Assembly (NCBI GenBank): GCA_013400115.1
Contig: VXBP01004577.1
Span: forward strand, 1,054,001-1,118,000
Direction of reading: 5' to 3'
DNA from: Rhinopomastus cyanomelas
Lineage: Eukaryota > Chordata > Aves > Bucerotiformes > Rhinopomastidae
DNA length: 64,000 nucleotides
Shown: piece after piece, positions 60,061 to 64,000 of the stretch
Position numbering within the stretch: the first letter of the stretch is position 1
Layout of the letters: every line of letters begins with the position of its first letter
The notes under the pieces: model-generated
The model's database searches: none
Seen by the model: the letters and a program-made list of their open reading frames with translations, nothing else
Told to the model about the DNA's origin: nothing
Translations under genes and position numbers: made by a program

Positions 60061-60808
60061 ACCTGTGCCAGTAAGGCCAAGTGCCAGGTCCTGCAACGCT
60101 TGGGAAGATGTGGCTGGAGAGCTGTCTGGCACCTGGGGGTTCTAATAGACATGAAGATGAATATGAGCAAGCAGTGTGACTAGGTGGCCAAGAAGGCCAA
60201 TGGCATACTGGCTTGTATCAGAAATAGTGTGGCCAGAAGGAGTAGGGAGGTTATCGTCCCCCTGTATTCGACACTGGTGAGGCCACATCTTGACTCCTGT
60301 GTCCAGTTTTGGTCACCTCAATACAAGAGAGATGTGGAGGTGCTGGAGCAGGTGCAGAGGAGGGTGACTAAGCTAGTGAAGGGCCTGGAGAATAAATGTT
60401 ATGAGGAGAGACTAAAATTGCTGGGGCTCTAGTTTGAGGAAGAGGAGGCTGAGAGGAGACCTCATCACTCTCTACAACTACCTGAAAGGACGTTGTGGAG
60501 AGGTTGGTGCTGGTCTCTTCTCACAAGCATTTGGTGACGGAACAAGAGGGAAGGGGTTCAAGTTACAACAGGGTAGGTTTAGACCCTGGATATCAGGAAG
60601 AATTTTTTCACGGAAAGAGTGGTCGAGCACTGGAATGGGCTTCCCAGGGAGGTGGTTGAGTCACCATCCCTGGATGTGTTTAAAGATAGTTTGGCTGAGG
60701 TGTTGAGGGATGTAGTTTAGGGGTGAACTTGTACGGTAGGGTCGATGGTTGGACTCGATGATCCCAGGGGTCTTTTCCAACCACAGTGATTCTGTGTGTG
60801 ATTCTGTG
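60061..60808 (+). mobile_element. CR1 LINE copy (about 750 bp) of another subfamily, antisense in a GPR158 intron
   Basis: Frames 60184-60432 and 60434-60706 encode KKANGILACIRNSVARRSRE, LVRPHLDSCVQFWSPQYKRD, ENKCYEERLKLLGL, then RKRRLRGDLITLYNYLKGRC. One TAG (GGGGCTCTAGTTTGAG) breaks the ORF between LLGL and RKRR. The 3' UTR (GGTTGGACTCGATGATCCCA) and the tail (ATTCTGTGTGTGATTCTGTGTGA) differ from the dominant subfamily. Confidence 0.93.
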
Positions 60809-61306
60809 TGAAACATGTGCTTTATGTTATTTACAGAAGCATACACATAAGGTGTTTTTATGTCAGCACACGAAACGCTGCCTCATGCACAATCCTGTGC
60901 AGTTATTTTAACATACAGCTGCACCTTGCCACCTGGACAAGTTCATACAAACCAAAATCCTTACCTGCTGGTTTTCTAGGTGCACAAAGCAGTGAGTAGT
61001 ATGCAGGTGACCGAAGACACAAAGTAGTTTTGCTCTATCTAATTTATCACATAGACTGAATCATGATCCAAGAATATATCAGCTAGTAACACTGAAACAA
61101 CCCCTGATTATACAATCATCAAGCTGGTTTTACACATTCTTGAGTCCTATAGGGACAGTTATAAGTTTGGTAATCACTTAATTTGCAGAATTATATATAT
61201 ACACGAGACTTTCCATTATGCATCCTATCCCCTTCACCCATTTTAAGTTCCACCATATGAAACCTGAAAGATAAACAGTTAATTACTAGATCTACAGATC
61301 ACTTGC

Positions 61307-61445
61307 CTAATTGTATGGAATATAGCAGAGATAATGAGCTCATTGTGAACTGCAACAGCCATATAACGTGGCTCATGAAATGCTGATGGGACTGTCCGCA
61401 CTGCATAGCAGAGATAAACACCCCACAAGAGGAATAAAAATTCAG
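61307..61445 (-). CDS. GPR158: GPR158 exon encoding TM5 end, ICL3 and TM6
   Basis: An exon of 139 nt. It starts with CT, completing a Gly/Ala-type codon split after its first base (G|CT would give Ala). It encodes EFLFLLWGVYLCYAVRTVPS and AFHEPRYMAVAVHNELIISA followed by IFHTI, and ends with AG of a split Arg codon. This covers the cytoplasmic half of TM5, the short ICL3 (RTVPSAFHEPRY) and TM6. The acceptor is TTCTTCTCACAG. It is the first GPR158 exon in the window in transcription order; the exons for the signal peptide, Cache domain, TM1-TM4 and ECL2 were searched for up to 64 kb and not seen. Confidence 0.96.
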
Positions 61446-61565
61446 CTGTGAGAAGAACAAAAAGAAATAATTTGCAATTAGTTTATATATGAAAAAGGAA
61501 GGAAATTTGAAACACTGTAGTATCTTCTGTATGTGTGAGACTCTATGCAAAGACAGTACATAGTC

Positions 61566-61616
61566 ACACACGTGTGTATATCTATATCTATATCTATCTA
61601 TGTACACACACACAGG
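61566..61616. repeat. Compound microsatellite (TATATC)n/(TATC)n/(CA)n
   Basis: CACACACGTGTGTATATCTA followed by TATCTATATC, TATCTATG and TACACACACACA. It lies about 120 bp upstream of the TM5-TM6 exon, within the intron, just outside the expected branch-point region. Confidence 0.9.
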
Positions 61617-61963
61617 CATTCAAACCCTCTCAGATACAGTCACTGTACATGACACATTTGATTTCCATTGTACACAATTCTTTCTTCTAGATCAGGAAGC
61701 TTTATGTCCACGGAGTTTCAGTTTTTCATTTGACAAACCTGAAGACAATGTCTAATAATGTCTTCTTGTTCAAATCAGCATTTGACACTGCTTAAAATAA
61801 CTCTGGTTCTTATTCTAGAGGCAGATACAGGTGCTACTACTAGACCGGAAGCTTTGTAAGACAACAGTTTCATTTCAAAGGTTCATAACTCAGATATAAC
61901 AGGATATGTTACATTAAAAAATCCTCTGTTCATAGTAGTTAATTCTGATGGTGCCCATAATAT

Positions 61964-62062
61964 TGTTCCTGTGCGACTTGGTCTAGGTGATCCTGCTGTG
62001 GCAGGGGGATTGGACTGGATGATCTTCTGAGGTCCCTCCCAGTCCCTAATGGCTCTATAATA
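61964..62062 (+). mobile_element. CR1 LINE extreme 3' end (about 99 bp), antisense in a GPR158 intron
   Basis: Starts TGTTCCTGTGCGACTTGG and ends GGCTCTATAATATGA. Same 5' cut-off as the copies at 3694 and 28562. Confidence 0.92.
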
Positions 62063-64000
62063 TGATGAGTCATTTCTGGAGGCCTAATGTAATTACCAGA
62101 AATGACGCATTTCTCTCCACTAGGAGAAAAATGAGTGAAGGAAGAAAGGAGAAAGACTAAAGAGTCAGGATCATCTTAAACAATCTTGTTAGAGATAACT
62201 CATCTGTGCCCTGGAGGACTCTGACCTGTGTTCCCAGTAGACTGATGTGACATCATTTTGCTTTTGATACAACACAATCATTTCATACTTATCTTGCAGA
62301 ACCACTCCTTCCAGAAACTCAGAGCTACGATAGCTAGTTATGAGCAGAAGTGATGCCTGTGCCCTCTTGCCTTGCAGTCTGGGTGGACTATGGCTGGAAG
62401 TGGCCGAGTTCACTCAGCATGACAGGCGCCTGCAATGCCAGCACAGCTCCAGACCTGCTTCAGAAATTGAGTGTGATCCTGTTGTTACTCATAGGCTGCT
62501 TTTGCCTTGTTGAATTTCTGCAGTAGAAGCTGCACTTGTAGTACAACGGGAAACAGTTCTTTCTCAAACTTACGTTTTCTAATACACGTTGCTGTTCTGC
62601 AGCCAGAACGAGCCATCTGTGGCAGCACACTACAGCAATGATCAGCAAATCATTGCTGGTCTGGTTTAGATAAAGATGCAAATGCTTGTGAACCCTGCCA
62701 TTAGCAAAAGACTGAAACACAACATCTGCACTGGATAGCTCTCGGGAACTGATCCCCTGGTTCCTCCGCTTTTAATGGCCTGTAACTGATGAAAGGTGCT
62801 AAATGACATGGTCACAGCATTTTGAAACTTCTCATTTTGCTATGAATCCCAGCTAAAAACAGTACAAGTCAAGTCTGGATAAAATTAAAATTCACTCACT
62901 TTAATCTCTCTGTGCTCTGATAAGAGTTCAGGTTGAACTGTGAACAACACTTTGCATGTTTCTTCTATCCAAAATAGATGCCCTAGCTTTAAGACCACAG
63001 AACATGTGCTACACAAACCCAGTAGTTTTATCAGTTACATAAAACCAAACATCAGAAAAAGCACAATCACAGAGGCTGCTATCTTAGTGTTCTTCCTCGC
63101 CAAAACCCTAAAAATGACAAACATTTCAACTTTAATAGGATGAGTTGGGACCTTACTAGGTGTCATTATGAAAAAAACATAGGCATGAACCTTCTGCAGT
63201 GTATATCACAGCCTCGTTTTCAGCTCTACAGAAGTACTTACACAGGGGTCTTTCCCACACCCCACATGCACTCACCAGTTGGACAAACTGTCTGCTGCTT
63301 CCCTTTCCTTCCTAGATAGTTAGCAGTGCCTCCAGTGAAGTTTATTGCTCTGGTCTCTTAAAAACACCTACCCAGAAATGACCAGCCAAGCTGTCTTGCT
63401 CCTGAAGTCAAATACAGACTTTGCTTCAGTGAAATAAGAGTAAAGGTTCCTTTACAAACGTGAGCAATTCTGGCTTTTCTCTTTCAAGCACACTGGCCTC
63501 ACATATGTGCAATCATGGCACTGCAATGCTCTAGAGCACTGGAATTTACTACTCTAATTGCTCTCTATTGATTTAGAAGAAACTGAAGATGTTTCAAAAG
63601 GGGTTGCTAAAGCCAAGGGACTGTATTGTACTGTCCTGTGTTCTATGGAAGCTCTTCTTATTACTATGGTTCCGCAGGTATTTATTCCCCAGAACATGCC
63701 AGAGAGCCTATTTCCTCTCATTTTGCCTTGCTGCAATCTCTGCTGCAGTCCCTCTTCAGTGGAAACCCAACACTGGCAGCAGAGCTGAGCAGATGAGCTA
63801 CCTGTGAAACAACAGCAGTCCTCAGCAAAGAGCATCTCTCCATGGGTCCATTCTTCTCTTCCTCAGCTGAAGTAGGAAGAGCCCCAAGTCTCTTACTGCT
63901 AAAAAAGATCAGTTACAAGTGCTGGCTCTCAGACAAGACTGAGAGCTTGAGCAAGTTTGGCTTTGAAGCGGGTAACAATACGTCTGAAAGCACACCTAGT

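Larger units (their letters stand above)
58187..61306 (-). other. GPR158: GPR158 intron (3120 bp) with a GC 5' splice site
   Basis: The upstream exon ends ...ACAATTAG and the intron starts GCAAGTGAT. The phase demands exactly this junction because the next exon starts with the single base A completing AGA (Arg). AG|GCAAGT is the typical strong context for GC-AG introns. The 3' end is TTTTCAG. The intron contains two CR1 copies (59101-59199 minus, 60061-60808 plus). Confidence 0.88.
61446..64000 (-). other. GPR158: GPR158 intron, 3' part (continues beyond the window)
   Basis: Ends TTCTCACAG before the exon at 61445. Contains a TATC/CA microsatellite and one CR1 tail. No further GPR158 exon was recognised, and open frames up to 93 codons (63554-63835 minus) have no receptor-like sequence. 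Confidence 0.8.

Noticed and set aside
61446..64000. Further upstream GPR158 exons (TM1-TM4, ECL2)
   Set aside because: No frame here resembles receptor sequence; the minus frames at 62460-62720 and 63554-63835 look like chance.
1..64000. CRISPR arrays, bacterial operons or mobile bacterial elements
   Set aside because: Regular repeats seen are CR1 octamer tails and simple repeats; gene structure and splice sites are those of a vertebrate.
1..64000. Endogenous retrovirus or LTR element
   Set aside because: No paired LTR, primer-binding site or gag/pol/env-like frame was seen; all reverse transcriptase traces belong to CR1.

Overview
The window looks like bird nuclear DNA. It carries about 35 copies or fragments of CR1 retrotransposons, with the avian CR1 signature: a short 3' UTR and a terminal octamer repeat of the ATTCTATG/ATTCTGTG type. 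No bacterial, plastid or mitochondrial gene is visible. The only protein-coding gene I can support is the 3' part of GPR158 on the minus strand. I cannot name the species. The dominant CR1 group (3' end GGGATTGGAAGGGACCT on the opposite strand) is not the pattern I remember as commonest in chicken, so I lean towards a non-galliform bird, but this is only an impression.

Layout. Positions 1 to about 49 kb hold no recognisable coding exon. This is probably the intergenic region 3' of GPR158; in human the next gene on that side is MYO3A, but no MYO3A exon was recognised here. It is made of unique, anonymous sequence broken up by CR1 copies of several ages and both orientations, with dense clusters at 34.4-40.3 kb (all minus) and 41.4-46.9 kb (all plus). 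A tRNA-Lys/CR1 chimeric SINE-like element sits inside a CR1 copy at 9.0-9.2 kb. Several CpG-rich patches (12.7-13.0, 13.6-14.1, 17.3-18.0 and 27.1-27.4 kb) could be promoters of unannotated transcripts. Two short tandem duplications lie at 8.45 and 27.6 kb.

From about 49.3 kb to the end the window is the 3' part of GPR158. A probable 3' UTR of about 4 kb (49.3-53.5 kb) has an AU-rich element and a canonical poly(A) signal. It is followed, in minus-strand reverse order, by the terminal coding exon (53,496-54,959), a 147-nt exon (55,670-55,816), a 106-nt exon encoding TM7 (58,081-58,186) and a 139-nt exon encoding the end of TM5, ICL3 and TM6 (61,307-61,445). Reading frame and phase agree across all four exons. 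The intron between the last two named exons begins with GC instead of GT, in a good GC-AG consensus. The upstream exons (Cache ectodomain, TM1-TM4) must lie beyond 64 kb.

I do not see a new multi-gene system. The best leads are the tRNA-Lys/CR1 composite element, the CpG-rich candidate promoters in the gene-free interval, the GC-AG intron, the bird-specific changes in the GPR158 tail, and a set of CR1 copies cut off at nearly the same point close to the CR1 stop codon.
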